DNA from: Calycina herbarum
Lineage: Eukaryota > Ascomycota > Leotiomycetes > Helotiales > Pezizellaceae
Direction: 5' to 3'
Assembly (NCBI GenBank): GCA_001414485.1
Contig: LLEY01000045.1
Coordinates: 1-64,000, forward strand
Length of the DNA stretch: 64,000 nucleotides
Positions 21,488 through 33,636 of this stretch are shown here, in pieces; the stretch's first letter is position 1, and the number at the start of each line of letters is the position of its first letter. A model generated the notes under the pieces. The model was not told the origin of the DNA. It searched no databases and saw only the letters and a program-made list of their open reading frames with translations. The position numbers were made by a program, and so were the translations under genes.

Positions 21488-23252
21488 TCACTTCTTCCAA
21501 AAAGGAATATCCGCCAAAGATGGCAAAGCACCAGTATCCACATACCGCTTCGCTCCAATCGCAAACAAAATGACAACTGCCCACTTCGTCAACGCAGCTT
21601 GTGGGCTCTCAGCGCCCAAAGCACCTAAAAAAGAAAGCCAATAAGCGATTCCCTTGATTTCGTTACCTTCACGATCGAAGTTGGGTTTCTTCGCACTCAT
21701 GGATCTAAATTGTTTCAATTTGGCGTCGGTGTAAGGTGGGTAGCGAACGGCGAGCATCCCCTCCATCCAACCTGGGGTGGTTGTCACTGAGCGGCGATGG
21801 GTGAAGCAGTCAAACGAGGCTTTTCCACGGTAGGCGCCTTGTCCGGAATCTCCAACACCACCGAATGCTAAAGTAGGAATTGATCCGTGGAAGAAGGCAT
21901 CGTTGATAGATGCACCACCGGAGGTTACTTCGTTTAGAACTTTAACATACGGTTAGCTATTTCCGGGCTTTAGAGAAATAAAGGGCTATGCGGGGAATAT
22001 GGAACGAGAAGAGGTGGGTGACTCCCAAAATCCATACAACATCTGATGATCATCCGGGACAGGGTGGGTTGGACTTACTTCTGTCGGTCTCCTTCTTCGT
22101 ACCAAAGGCATATAAGCCAAGCGGCGTGGAATGAACTGAGTTGGCAGTTTTGATAGCCTCCTCAATATTATCAACAGCCAGAAGAGGGATCAAAGGACCA
22201 AAAGACTCATCAACAATCATAGAGTCATTGGTATCCTTGACCTGAACAACTGTAATCTCAATAAAATTCTCTGATGCATCCATCTCTCCGCCAATCAGGA
22301 TCTTTCCTTGGGAATCGTCAACCATCTTCTTGATTCTCTGGAAATGTCTGGCGTTGACAATTCGTGCGAAATCAGGACTGGATTTCTGTCCGTTGGGGTA
22401 AAACTCAAGCAAGGCAATCTTCAGTTGCTCAATGAATTGGGGCAAGATTTCTTTCTCAACCATAATATAATTTTGGCTGATGCAGACCTGACCAGCATTG
22501 TGAAGTTTACCCCACAGCATTCGACGAGCGGCGAGACGAGGATCGGCATTCTTCGTGATGAAAGCTGGGTTACGGCCTCCGAGCTCAAGGCAAACAGGAG
22601 TCAACGTTTCCGCAGCTTTCTTCGCGATGATAGTTCCAACGGCACTACCTCCCGTGTAGAAGATCTTGTCCCATTTCTCGTTCAATAAGGTGTTGGACTC
22701 AGGAATACCGCCATTGACAACTGCATAGGCACTAGGATCGAGGTACTCCTGGACAATCTTTTGGAGGACCATTGCGGTTGCTGGAGATACCTCCGAAGGC
22801 TTCAAAACAGCGGTACAACCAGCAGCAATTGCACCAATAAAGGGACCGAGAGACAACTGGATGGGAAAGTTGTATGCTCCCAAAACAAGGACTGTGCCGA
22901 GAGGTTCCTTTCTAATTCTTGGGTTCAACAGGGAGTTGGTGAGAGGGATATCGGGTGCCTTCTCGTCCTTCATCCATTTGGCCAAATTCTTGGTCACAAA
23001 TATAATATCATTCTTGCACCAATCAATCTCGGAAAGGTATGTCTCGAAGGTAGGTTTCCCTAGATCTTGTGTGCATGCTTCCACAAGGGCGTCATTGTTA
23101 TCGACAATGCCCCAGTAGAGCTTTCGTAATTGTGTCAGTCGATATTGGATGGGCTTCGTCTTTTGCGCGCGGAAGGTGGTCTTGCACAAGTTGACGGTGC
23201 TCGCAATGGACTCGATGGGCGTCGACTCGAAGGGTATGATCTTGGTGGACAT
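21488..23252 (-). CDS. fatty aldehyde dehydrogenase (ALDH3-type, HFD1-like)
   Basis: The enzyme oxidises long-chain aldehydes to acids with NAD(P). Exon 1 is 23252-22079 and exon 2 is 21939-21488; the intron begins GTAAGTCC and ends TTAAAG, and the product is 541 residues. Hallmarks are YNFP (Asn128, which stabilises the oxyanion), KPSE at 151-154, YTGGSAVG (200-206, the nucleotide loop), ELGG (Glu223, general base) and GQVC (Cys257, the catalytic nucleophile). The C-terminal region after RRSVTTTPGW is long and carries a hydrophobic segment (WAVVILFAIGA) that could anchor the protein to membrane, as in HFD1-type and ALDH3A2-type enzymes. Without the splice the frame ends in KSNPPCPG. No pathway partner is adjacent. 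Confidence 0.93.
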
Positions 23253-24265
23253 CTCGACGTTCTGTTTGATGGGTCAGTGAGGGAAGTATATCGCAAGTAG
23301 ACCGAATCGAATGCGAATAAGAATATTCTTTGCTTTTGATAGAAAAGGCAAGAGAGTAGTCAAGGTCGGTCAGCCTGGATTTTACCGGGAGCTCCTTCCC
23401 CTCATTTATATGTCCATCTCAAGAGTAAGCTGCCGGAGGAAGCAATGGCGGCCCGGATTCCTCAAGGTGACACAAAATCCGAGGGGTAAGCATCAGAAGC
23501 TCAACTGTGTACGCATAATTTGCTGGGTTGGGTGCAACACGACAAGAGATAAGAAACTTACTTTTGAAGCGTAGCGTGGTAGTGTCCACGATCTAGTCTC
23601 TCAAGCGTGTAGCTAAAGAAATGGCCGTCGTAAGTGTTGAGATGGCTTGCTGTCAAAAACTAGGCTGGAGCTCTACTCTGTATTTATATGCAGAATACGG
23701 ACGTATCTAAATGTCGACGGGACAACTTTCAATCCGAACTATCGGCGTTTGAGAAGAACTTGGGGGATTGATTTTGGAATGGCAACAGGACAGGTAGTGG
23801 AGTATGGGAGTAGGGGAGAAGTTGCACCGGCTTGAGACGAGTGCGAAAGCGATTCATAGTACTCAAGTATGCCCGACCGAGGTATAGTATCTTGTGGAAG
23901 GTTTCAAGCGGGACTTGGCATCAGCGAACGCCCGTGGTGCCGGCTCGACCGTTTTCCAGGTTGCTGCTGAAATGCGGGGATACCTATCTCCGTGGCGTTT
24001 TTTCCTCTACCAATAATATATAAGACATTGCGAGCAGTCATTGAACTGTAGCTAAACGATAAAAATCGTTGGAACTGTTTATATATAACCCGGCACACTT
24101 CCTTGTGCATTGTATCAAGACCAGGCAGATGCGAGGTTTCCACAGCTGCTATGCTATGTTCAAAAGTTTACCAATTGAATTAGTATCATACATGCTCCTT
24201 CTATCTCCAACCTGCGCTCTTTACAATATCTTACACCAGTCATTAGATCATCTCTCAGCTGGTCG
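23253..24265. other. intergenic, no gene seen
   Basis: Aldehyde dehydrogenase promoter plus the 3' flank of the mS35 gene. Small ORFs lack support. Confidence 0.5.
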
Positions 24266-25438
24266 CTACCTCCTAACCGCCAATCTCTTTCCCCCAGCCT
24301 TCGCGGCAACTTTACCTCCCTTTCCAGGTAGGACCATTTCTGGGATAACCGTCTCCACAGGCTTTGCGAGTGCCTCTTGGATCTGCTGAATTCCATCCAC
24401 CAATTGCCCTTCAATCTCTAATTGCTGATCCTTTGCAACCTGCTTCTGGCGGAGTGCATTCAAACTTTTTCGTCTTTCCTCAGTCATTTCCCATTCCTTA
24501 GGGAATCGAAGTTTAGGTTTGAAGTGATGATGTCGAGTATCCAGGGGAACATCTGCGAATGTGTCGGTAGAATCCTAATACTTGTTAGACAACATTCTTT
24601 GGAAGGGATTAAGCAAACATACCCTTGCCTCTACAAGTAGAGAATCAACCAAGTCACCCAAGTAGCGCTTATTTTGAGCCTGTGTCTCGAACATTTCGCA
24701 ACTCATGCGTACGGTATCTTGCTCCGGGTTATATCGGGTTCCCAGCAGCTTCCTCATCTTGTCTCTTTGCAAATCCGTCAAAGCGGGCATATCTGCTGGT
24801 GAAAACTCCAAAACAACCTTCTTTTCCGCTGGATGGCTTTCACCCATGTATGTGGTATATCTGAATCTCAATGGCATATCCGCCCCTGGAACTTCGAAAG
24901 GTTTCGCCAATTCTGCAATCGTACGTTAGCAAGTCGTTCCGTATACGATTGAAGGTTGGCGTAGCTACGCACTTGATAGCATTGGCATTTCCCAAGCAGC
25001 CAATCTGGCATAATGTCTCCATTCCCGGTGTTGTTCCAATTCCCCGTGGGCAATGGATGAGATATCATCCTCTTCGTCTTCCATGAAACCATCTTCCTCA
25101 AATGGATCCGACTCTCCCATATTCAAAAAGGTCTCCTTGGGCTTCTTTCCCCTGAAAGCAAGATCGGGGGGCGCAGGACCAAAATCGATATCGGCTTCGA
25201 GGTATGCTTCTATCTCCCTCTTGGTCTCTTCTAGTTCCGCGTCCAACTTTTTCAAGTCGACGCCCGAAGCCTTCTGTGCTTTGCTCATCGCGGCTTCTCC
25301 ATCAAACTTGGCCTGGTTCCATTGGGTGGTGGAAAATTGCCTCCGCGAAGCAATTGATTGTATCGCATGGCATTTTGACATGCTTGCGCAAGCACAGCTT
25401 CTTGCTGTTAGGCGGAGGCCTTGTATAGCCGTTGCCAT
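24266..25438 (-). CDS. RSM24: mitochondrial small ribosomal subunit protein mS35
   Basis: Exons 25438-24973, 24912-24623 and 24574-24266 join in frame with GT-AG introns to give 354 residues. The N-terminus is a typical mitochondrial presequence: Arg/Ser/Ala rich without acidic residues, with a RQFSTTQ cleavage-like site near residue 37. An acidic linker (DPFEEDGFMEDEEDD) and the conserved core follow: FRYTTYMGESHPAEKKVVLE, LTDLQRDKMRKLLGTRYNP, and the RHHHFKPKLRFPKEW near the C-terminus. These are features of the Rsm24/mS35 family of the mitoribosome. An upstream in-frame ATG at 25525 would precede the presequence and is less likely. The gene is divergent from ALG13, with 367 bases between start codons. 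Confidence 0.9.
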
Positions 25439-25805
25439 GGCTGGTGGATTTGGGGGGTGGTTGTTGACTAGCAGACACAATACAAAAAATTGGTATGATC
25501 TGAACCTCCAGACTGCTGAAGACAACCTTAGCTTTGAGGCGGCGAAATCCGAAGCCGATTTCTTATCGATAAGATGACAACTGCTGCCTGGCTGCCTGAC
25601 TGCCTAGGTTCCTAACCTTGGCCAACTCCCGTCGCTTTCACTTGGAAGTTACATGTATCTACAGCGGCAATTGCTTAGAGCAGACTCATCATCTATTTCT
25701 CTTTTCGCAAGCTGCTCATTCTTGGAAGTCATCGCTATCGCCATCACCACCATCTCAGCACCCCTAGCAACAAACACGCTGCTCTCTCATCAAATCCTCA
25801 GCTAA
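25439..25805. promoter_or_regulatory. divergent promoter between mS35 and ALG13
   Basis: A 367-base gap between two start codons facing away from each other. No TATA box is obvious; pyrimidine-rich leader sequence precedes the ALG13 ATG. Shared regulation is possible but not shown. Confidence 0.5.
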
Positions 25806-26620
25806 ATGTCATCGGACAACCCTCAGGTTGTGAACCCTCTAGAGGACAGCCCTCCAGTCCAACTACGACGGGAGTGCTTCGTTACCATCGGAGCAACAGC
25901 TGGTTTTGAAGCGCTTTTAGCAGCCGCTGTCTCAGAGCAAACACTTCTCAGACTGAAAAAGTTCAACTATACCCATCTCACAGTCCAAGTCGGAGAATTG
26001 GAGAGCTTCTTCAACCAAACAAAACCCGAAGATACTCAGGGCATTGTCATCAAATCATTTACCTTCAAGAAGGATGGTCTGACACACAATATGAAGAAGT
26101 GCCGGGCCAAGCCAGGGGTTTCAGAGGAAGGCCTGGTTGTTTGTCACGCTGGTTTGTCAAATGAGAATATCCATTGCCCAGCTTCTGACCTTGCTATAGG
26201 ATCCGGAACTATCTTAGATGCAATGCGACTTGGTGTCCCTCTTGTCGTTGTTCCAAACTCCTCGCTCCTTGATAACCACCAAGACGAACTGGCAGATGAG
26301 CTGGAGAAACAAGGGTATGTTACGAAGGGATCTCCCAGGTAAGTAAAAAAATCTCTTTTCTTCGAATATTACTGTCATAAAAGTCACAATTCAGAGTTAT
26401 TCAGCCTATCCTCAAATGGACATTAAAGACGCCTTTCTCATAACCAATCTATGATGGTTCACTAACATGTTCAAGCAACCTTGCTCTAGCCATTGAGAGG
26501 GCCACACAGAAAGCAGCAAGATCTTGGGGCCACTCCAGCGCAAAGAGAGGCAACTTTGCTGCTCTTGTGGACGAAGTATGTGATGCCAAGGAAGAGGATG
26601 CAAAGTCGCGTTTTGACTAA
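25806..26620 (+). CDS. ALG13: UDP-GlcNAc transferase subunit ALG13
   Basis: The catalytic half of the Alg13/Alg14 complex at the cytosolic face of the ER, which adds the second GlcNAc to the dolichol-linked precursor of N-glycans. Exon 1 is 25806-26338 and exon 2 is 26476-26620, with a 137-base intron (GTAAGT...TTCAAG, CTAAC branch); the product is 225 residues. The N-terminus reads CFVTIGATAGFEALLAA (the usual VTVGTT-F region). The glycosyltransferase family-28 C-terminal core follows: VVCHAGLSNENIHCPASDLA carries an insertion in the usual SHAGSG, then GTILDAMRLGVPLVVVPN and LLDNHQDELADELEKQGYV. The acidic/Gln NHQ-ELA is the donor-binding stretch of the family. The membrane anchor is Alg14, which is not in this window. 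Confidence 0.93.
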
Positions 26621-27627
26621 GTGTAAGCGGGATTCTTTACGGCGTTTTGGTGGAGCTTTGAACAGCTTGGGCAGCCTATATTTGCGTTTGGGCATGGAAT
26701 GGATATGATACCCAGCGGTTCTCTTAATCGAAGTGAGTTTACGAGACTTCATGTCCCCTTTTGTGTTTTTTTTTACGCGAATTACTTTTATAGTATAATC
26801 GCGGGCCCACGATTAAATCAAGTGATTCCTTGGGTTCCAGTTTGACCAATTGTGGAGATGCAAACCTGCTGAATGGTGCCGACACCTGTTTTTTCTGTCT
26901 TTTTCTTCCCATTTTGATCAAGTGAGCTTCTTGCTACTACTTGAGCCGCTTTCTTTAACAGTCTGACGTATATTTTTACGTACGTTCTCTGCATAAATTG
27001 TTGTGGCGTGGTTGGTTCGTTTCTGTAATATGGACACCAACCAAGTAACTATATTTTTCATAATACAAGGCGACTAATCCATACTGGTATTATGCAACAG
27101 TGTTGCGGTTACCAACTATTACCTATGTCCTCCTCCTCGCCTGATTATTGTATTTCGGTTTTCTTTTGATGGGGAATTCGCGTCGCTCCACAATATGCTT
27201 GATTTGTCAATATTTCTACATATGCAAGGCATATATGCACTGAGACTCCATTTATGTCGGTACAGTCTAGTTTGTACGCCGCAATGTTGCATACCGTGAA
27301 GCCCGCGGCTTGTGATGACCACAATGTACCACCAATAAGATGAGGTATCCAAATCAAGCAGTACATACGACACTTATCAAATTAATTATACATCCTTCTC
27401 GCAGCCTTTGAAAACAAGTGCTGAACCGGCTAGCTCCACCGAAGAAATTTATTGAGAGATTCTTCAACGACAGCTCCAATCTAGTCCAGAATACCCACGT
27501 TTTCCGGCCGAGTTTTGACTAGTGCTTACAACACAACTCAAAACTCCTCTATACCCCAGGTATATAAGAGAAGATAGCTTCCCACCCTCTATCCAATACC
27601 CAAAACCTACACCGATCTGAGAAAAAT
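26621..27627. other. intergenic, no gene seen
   Basis: ALG13 3' flank and GNAT promoter. The T run at about 26765-26774 may be part of the ALG13 terminator region. No supported ORF. Confidence 0.5.
27561..27568 (+). promoter_or_regulatory. TATA-like box of the GNAT gene
   Basis: TATATAAG lies 60 bases before the ATG at 27628, consistent with a very short leader. Confidence 0.4.
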
Positions 27628-28443
27628 ATGGCGCCCCTCACTCTCGACCCCAACTTTACCATAAGCACAGCGCTTCCCTCGGATATGGACGAGGTATTCC
27701 GCATGATGGAACTAGCTCATTATAACGACGGAGTCTGGAAACACGCACGGAAAAAAGTTCCAGATGAGGAGTTACATGTTTGGTTGATGGAAGTCCTCGC
27801 TCCGAGATGGGATATGCCTGATATTGAGACTTATAAGATTGTGGAGAACTCTTCCGGGTACGTCCCCTTCGTCTAATGAATCCAATCAATTTGGCAATTC
27901 AAGGAGGAAGTTCTATATACTAACTTATAAGCAGAAAAATTGTAGCATGGACAGCCCTACAATTCCCCTGGAAATACAGAACAAAAGAAATGACACCTGA
28001 ATTAAAAGCTAAAGCATTTGATCATGGACCTTTACCTAATATTCCACTTGGACTTTTCTTGCCAGCTTGGGATGCATTTATGGAGGTTATGAATAGTGCC
28101 AACGACCATGATTATGATCCGGAGGAGGATTATCGTTCGTTCATTCCTCTCCTTCTCCTTATTCTCTCCAGATCTGACAAGCCCCCCAGATCGAAAAGGA
28201 ACAATGGTCCACCCCTCCTTCCAAAAACGACGATTCGGTACTATCCTCACACAACACACCAACTCCATATCCCAGAAGACGGGCGGTAGAACATGGGCTC
28301 CGGCTAGACCTAGTAGTCACAAGATGTTTAATAATGAGGGCTTCAGGGATATTGCTGTGATTGATAATCGAACTGAGAGGTGGGGTGGGACGAAGGAGGA
28401 GGGGATGAATTGGCTTGTTAGGAGGGATGAGGTTGTGGTTTGA
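27628..28443 (+). CDS. GNAT-family N-acetyltransferase
   Basis: Exons are 27628-27857, 27935-28134 and 28190-28443; the product is 227 residues. Strand order fits the GNAT fold. The N-terminal STALPSDMDEVFRMMELAHY helix is followed by KIVAWTALQFP and the acetyl-CoA loop region MVHPSFQKRRFGTILTQHTN, where the usual R/Q-x-x-G-x-G/A is RRFGT. The C-terminal strand is FRDIAVIDNRTERWG. Intron 2 is best read as 55 bases with CTGAC before CCCCAG. A nearer CTCCAG would give a 37-base intron and six extra residues and is less likely. Many paralogues of this fungal GNAT type exist and substrates are mostly unknown. No neighbour suggests one. Confidence 0.85.
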
Positions 28444-30070
28444 TCGATTGATTGAGGCGGTTGGTTGGGGACCCGTTTTTGGCAGAGCATAATTAAACTT
28501 GGTAATAATGAGTGTGAGTGAGAAGAAAGTCTGAGAAGCAGTAGTTTCTTTCCATTTTAATCAACAGGTCGCTCATTACGAATAAAAATACCTTGAATCT
28601 GTTTGCAGAAGCGAGCCACTTTGATACTGGTGCAAATGTGAGTATTAGATATACTTACTTTCACATTATGATCAGGAAACTATATTCCACACACCTTTTC
28701 ACATATTACTTGATCATTGCAATCTTACTTAATAAAATTCATTGTACCAGCAAGCTTCAAACAATAACAAGTGCCAATTAGCAATCGAAACTCTTTGTAG
28801 GTGACCTACAAATAGTACTGAAAATACTTTTCGGTATCCATGTTGCCATTAGATGACCTACAAGAACAATATTCTTGAAACCCCTTCACTCTTAGTTGAT
28901 GGCTTACAGCTGGTATTCTGACTATAAGCTCGTTCTGAATTATCCCGGACGCTTTGTTATTGGTAGGTGGCCTGCGAACAGACATGGAAACAAGAAAAAT
29001 GGAAATTCCGACTATTAGTAGATAACCCACAATAAAAGCAAGAACTTAAATAAAACAAATATAGCCACTATTAGATACCGATTACATGATCGAGTTCTTG
29101 TGCCTATGGGTTTAAACGATGAGAAGATGCTCGGTTATTTTTGGGGGTCGAGGTTTTGTAGAGAGTTCGTAAAGGACTTGTTCCTCACGGTCTATCGATA
29201 TATATGATGATACTTGATCCAGTACCATTACTCTAAACCGCCCGGAGATTATCTCCAGTCAAATATGCAAGAATTTAAACGCCACCAAACGAGTAGGGAA
29301 AGGGTGCCGGAGAACTTAACCTTGAGAAGTACAAAAATTCCTACCCCTCTCATCCCAAGAAACCAGCTGAAACTCTTGCCCTCTAATTATCCGTTTCTTC
29401 CGGAACAATCTTCATCTCCACAAAACCTTGCGGCGCGGACGGATCTCACCCATCACATCTCACGATCTCATGATCTCACTACCCCGCAAACCCACAACTT
29501 CACTATCTGCACAAAATAAGAGGCACAGCTGACCAGCATTCGGAGGGAGAACAAGTCCGGGCGACTTGCAACAAAAGGCATCATTCTTCTCTTTTAGGAA
29601 GTCGAGAAGTGTGATTGAACGTGATCGTGTTGGTTACATCGTAATGGAAACCAATCAGCGTTGTTGCTAAGTATAAGGGGCTGTGAACAAGTGAAGGACA
29701 CGACATACCGATTTGATGTTGATAGGAAATGAAATGTGTTTTGGGAGTAACAAAGTATGTGCTCAATTATTTTAAACTCTTATATTGTAGGGATCCCTCG
29801 GGAAGTGAAACGAGAGCGAGGCAGAAACTAGGCTCAACTTTAGCTTCTTCATAGAGTTTGACACGGCCTGGGGTGGGGCCTTTAAACTATGAGGAAAAAG
29901 AAAATTGACGTCACTTCTCAGCTATCTCGGCACCCAGAAGCCCAAAAAATGGCTGAAAAATTCTAATATTCTATACGCAATTTAAGTTCTAAACGCTAAA
30001 GCCCAATCCTACTTTTACACCATAGCAATGCACACCCCTCCCAAGTCCCAGTCCTAGCCAAGGAAACTCT
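28444..30070. other. intergenic with a repeat relic
   Basis: No gene is supported across 1.6 kb. At 28794-28812 is TTTGTAGGTGACCTACAAA, a perfect palindrome around a central G. Related pieces at 28852 (GATGACCTACAAG) and 28968 (GGTAGGTGGCCTGCGAACAG) resemble the repeat type at 17168-17303. The stretch 29440-29480 is rich in ATCTCACGATCTCATGATCTC. Confidence 0.45.
28794..29030. repeat. relic of the GGTGACCTACAAATAG repeat type
   Basis: Starts at the palindrome TTTGTAGGTGACCTACAAA and continues AATAGTACTGAAAATACTTT, then TCGGTATCCATGTTG, which parallels the body at 17183-17260. The right part has TAGGTGGCCTGCGAACAGAC and a GTAGATAACCCAC end. It is diverged, so borders are approximate. Confidence 0.4.
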
Positions 30071-31115
30071 CTATTGAGCAACAAGAACGCCTCTGTATCT
30101 CATCTCGCCTCTATCCAACTTGGCCATTGCCTCCTCAATCCCCTCACTAGTCATAGGGAACAACTCAACGACAGGTCTAATTTGGTGCAAAGCAGCAAAA
30201 GCCAACATGTCATTCTGGACACCTCTAGTAGCAACAAGAGAACCTTGAATTCTCAACTCCCCAGCAATCAAAGGCATGTAAGGGATGCTGAAATCATCCT
30301 GGGAGACGGTAAGAGGGTAGATGGATGCGGAAGGCGCCATGATTGGGAGGAATTGCTTCCAGTCTGGTTGGAAAGAAGCGCAGACCATGAGGTGATCGAT
30401 GAGTCCTGCGGTCTTGAGTTCCTTTACACCCTTGGTGGCGACGAATTCGGTGGCTCCAAGACGCATGGCTTCTTCTCTCTTGGAATCGGTGCTGGAAAAG
30501 ACGGTCACGGCGCAACCCATCTTGGCGGCGAACTGGATAGCGAGATGTCCAAGTCCTCCAATACCGATGACACCGATACGGTGGGTAGGCTTAACGGCGA
30601 AAGAGTGGAGGACGTTGAAGACGGTTGCTCCTCCACATTGGAGTGGAGCGGCGAATTCACGAGGAATGGAATCTGGGATCTTGAAGACGAAGTTTGCTTT
30701 CCAGATGGCGTGGGTAGCGAATGAGCCTTGGTCCAGATCGGAAGCTCCGTACATCTCTCGTCCCGGGCAGAGGATTTCATGACCTGTGTGGCATTGCTTG
30801 CATTGTCCACAAGCAGAGTGTTGATATCCCCATCCTACAGAGTCACCCTTCTTGAGGGATGTAACTGAAGATCCAATTTCCTGATATCTGTTAGTCGGTG
30901 TGTGACTGAAATGGTTTTCGTCTTTGTCTTACCTCTACAATTCCAGCGCCCTCATGACCCAAAACCATATCCTGACCCTTGTAATGTTCATCTGTACCGC
31001 AAACACCAGAGTGGGTAACTTTGATGAGAACCTCATCCGGTTTGACCTCTTTTGTGGTCTTTGACTGAACAATCTTGCGGTCGGCAGAGCCCTTGTAAAC
31101 TGTGAATTCAACCAT
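30071..31115 (-). CDS. zinc-dependent alcohol dehydrogenase (MDR, CAD/YahK-like)
   Basis: Exon 1 is 31115-30933 and exon 2 is 30880-30071 (52-base GTAAGA...CAG intron); the product is 330 residues. Catalytic zinc ligands sit in HSGVCGTDEHY (Cys39) and GHEGAGIV (His54, Glu55), with a later Cys in PLQCGGATVF. The structural zinc lobe is CGQCKQCHTGHEILC (Cys85, 88, 91, 99). The Rossmann motif is GIGGLGHLAIQFA. The layout follows the cinnamyl-alcohol/YahK-type branch, which reduces aldehydes with NADPH; that branch assignment is from overall look only. The frame after exon 1 would end a few codons into the intron, so the splice is needed. A TATA box lies about 120 bases upstream. Confidence 0.92.
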
Positions 31116-31236
31116 ATTTGCGGCTTGATATTTTGTTTTGGAGAAGAAGATGTAGAGTAAAACTTTTGAGAAAGGGTGGAGATGGTTGAGATGTGATGGA
31201 AGAATTCGAAAAAAGGAATATCACTCACCGTCCTAC

Positions 31237-31245
31237 CTTATATAC
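31237..31245 (-). promoter_or_regulatory. TATA-like box of the alcohol dehydrogenase gene
   Basis: TATATAAGG on the minus strand lies about 125 bases before the ATG, as expected for a regulated, TATA-containing promoter. Confidence 0.4.
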
Positions 31246-32182
31246 ATCTACACCGTTCCACGGAGCAGACCCATTTTGCTAGCAATGCCGATTGTTAAGC
31301 CACGGAGATTCTTTCCAACGATGTCACAACAACGCTGAATTTGCTCCAAAATAATGCATGCTCAAAGTAATCATTGGCCGATGTATGGTGGATCTATACA
31401 AAAGTGGCCGGTGTCGACTCGGATTGTGGATTCAAAGCCCTGGTATCAAAAAAGATCCCAGTCCGAATGCCACGCGCCCGCCACCTAGCAACAGGGGATC
31501 TTTTCACCGCAATAGTGTGCCGATAAATAGTGTGCCGATATCGATGGTGGTTGCTTAAAGAGGAAATTTGAAGGTAATCAGCTTGATAAAGTGTATTACT
31601 CGATCAGTAACCCAGCCAGCCAAATATTGTAATCACCAAAACTGTTGATCTCATTGCCCCTTGAGCCTAGATCAAAGTGAAACTACCCACTCGAACCATT
31701 GAGATAAAGTTTCACATGCCCGTGTGGCAGCAGCACCAAAAAATCGGGTCATTCATGAGCCAGGGGTAATTTCCGGAGCAATGACGTTGTATTTTGGAAA
31801 ACAGACCCAGATTTTCTTATCGCCGCATATCTTCAAGTAGAAAATTGAGAAAATTTCAGCCAGTCTGAAAGTCCGATCGGAATTAAAATTCCGAGTAGTT
31901 AAAGGGATTATTCCAAAGGGTTCTAGAAGTAGGCGATTGAAATCTACTTTGGTAACGACTTCGGGGTCCACCTATGCCATGTGCCTCGGTCCAGTTCCTC
32001 CTTATCCTTCAATGCTTTTCTTGATTCTTCAAACGGCGGGAAAAGAGCAGATCCCTTGTCGAACCGGAGATTCGTATTCTCATGGCATTTTGGAAACGAG
32101 CCTTGTAAAGAGTTCATGGAATCCATGGCCACACAAATGAGTGGTTCCGCGAACAAGTAAAAAGTCATGACTCGTGTAATTT
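31246..32182. other. intergenic, no gene seen
   Basis: Alcohol dehydrogenase upstream region and RRP4 3' flank. A local direct repeat AATAGTGTGCCGATA occurs twice in tandem at about 31512-31542. ORFs at 31753-32186 show no domain. Confidence 0.5.
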
Positions 32183-33255
32183 TCATCTTCCACTGAGCAA
32201 GTTCAACACCCTCTTGCCTTTCTCTCCTCCTATATAGACATTGCTCTCGCCCATATCCTCATTATCTATCGTGACTGCCGCTTCGTACCCTTTCATTACC
32301 ATGTCCTCATCGACTCGAAGTCCTTGCTCGACCAAAAGGGTTATGACTCCTTTTATTCGCGAAATCTCCCTTCTTGTCTCTGAGCCAATGTCATCATTTT
32401 GACTTGAATATACCGTGGCGCTGATGCTCTCTTCCATCCTCGTAATAGCAGCTTCACCCCCAGCTACTTCGATGTGTTTACTGATCCAGATGTAACCGTT
32501 GACCCCCAAAATGACATCCACTTTTCCTCCTCCATGCGTCGTATCGATCGTCCAGACCTGCCTGCGAGCCCTCACCACACCGCCGCCTCCCCCTGTACCA
32601 GTAACACTCATGAAGACCCCGTTTCTTAATTTGCCATATTTCAAACTTCTTGTATGCAAACTTGCGCTTCCGTCTTGCCGTAGACTCTGCACCTCAGCAA
32701 CCAAAAGATCCCCTTCACTGAAGAAAGTTCGGATCTCAAGTTCATCCGTCTCGGTTCTCTTCCGCAAGATTCCTCCGGGAAGGTTGATGGCAGCAAGAGG
32801 TAAATCTGCGAGATTGGGGGCTCCCACATCAACACGCCATCGCTTCGATTGCACTTCCATTATGCGACCGACTATCAGGTCACCAATTTCGGGGGTATAT
32901 CTTGCTCGGAGAGGGCGAACGGAGAGTAGTTTGTTGGTTTTTTGAATGGTGCCAGCTACTGTGGCTATGATTTCGGTGCTGCCAGATTCGATGTATGTGC
33001 CATGGCCTCTATGTAATTGTCAGTAATCGGTATATAAGAAGGGAACTGTGTGGATTTTGACCTCATCCATTGAGCGTCGTCTGTGACAACTTCACCAGGA
33101 GTTACTATGTTGCTCGCAGAATGTTTCGCTCGTTTGCTGGGGCGCATATCATGGTCTCCTTCCAAATCTGCTCCACCATCATCAGAATCGTCTGAGGAAT
33201 CGGCTTCTCGGTGTATAGGCTCAGCTGGAGCTGGGGCAAGTATTGTGATCGCCAT
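32183..33255 (-). CDS. RRP4: exosome complex cap subunit RRP4
   Basis: RRP4 is one of three S1/KH cap proteins of the RNA exosome, which trims and degrades RNA 3' ends in nucleus and cytoplasm. Exon 1 is 33255-33062 and exon 2 is 33008-32183, with a 53-base intron (GTCAAA donor, ACATAG acceptor); the product is 339 residues. Order of features: acidic N-terminal extension with a KRAKH basic patch; the conserved GEVVTDD-QWMRGHGTY joined exactly across the intron; an S1 domain ([20 protein letters not shown] and [20 protein letters not shown]); and a KH domain ([16 protein letters not shown]). The sequence GHGTY is the family hallmark and confirms the splice. It is divergent from USB1. Confidence 0.95.
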
Positions 33256-33636
33256 GGTTGGGAAGTTGGAGTCGTGGGGGACGAGGCTGGAACTGGTTTA
33301 CTTGAAGTTTTAGCAAGGCTCTAGCCGGAAATTACCCAGCTCACCGCCCTCGTATGATTTGTGGCAGAAACACAAGCGACTTAGCTTGTTATAAAGCTAC
33401 TGAAGTCCTGGATTCGAGGATTCGAAGCAATTCATGAATTAAAGTAAGAACACCATTTTCCAAAGCAAAACTGGAATGGGGCTATCACTATTTCTCCAAG
33501 TGCAATCCAAAGCTCATGTATCAGAGCTATCAACAGCTTGAGCACCAAACCAAGCAATCATTGAAGGACAAGGTACTCGCGTCACGATAATCCCCTCCTT
33601 CAACATCATCGCCTCGCAATATCATTCCTTCTCAAC
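33256..33636. promoter_or_regulatory. divergent promoter between RRP4 and USB1
   Basis: A 381-base gap between the two opposite start codons. No TATA box or repeat element was noticed. Both genes act on RNA 3' ends, so common control would make sense, but this is only inference. Confidence 0.5.
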
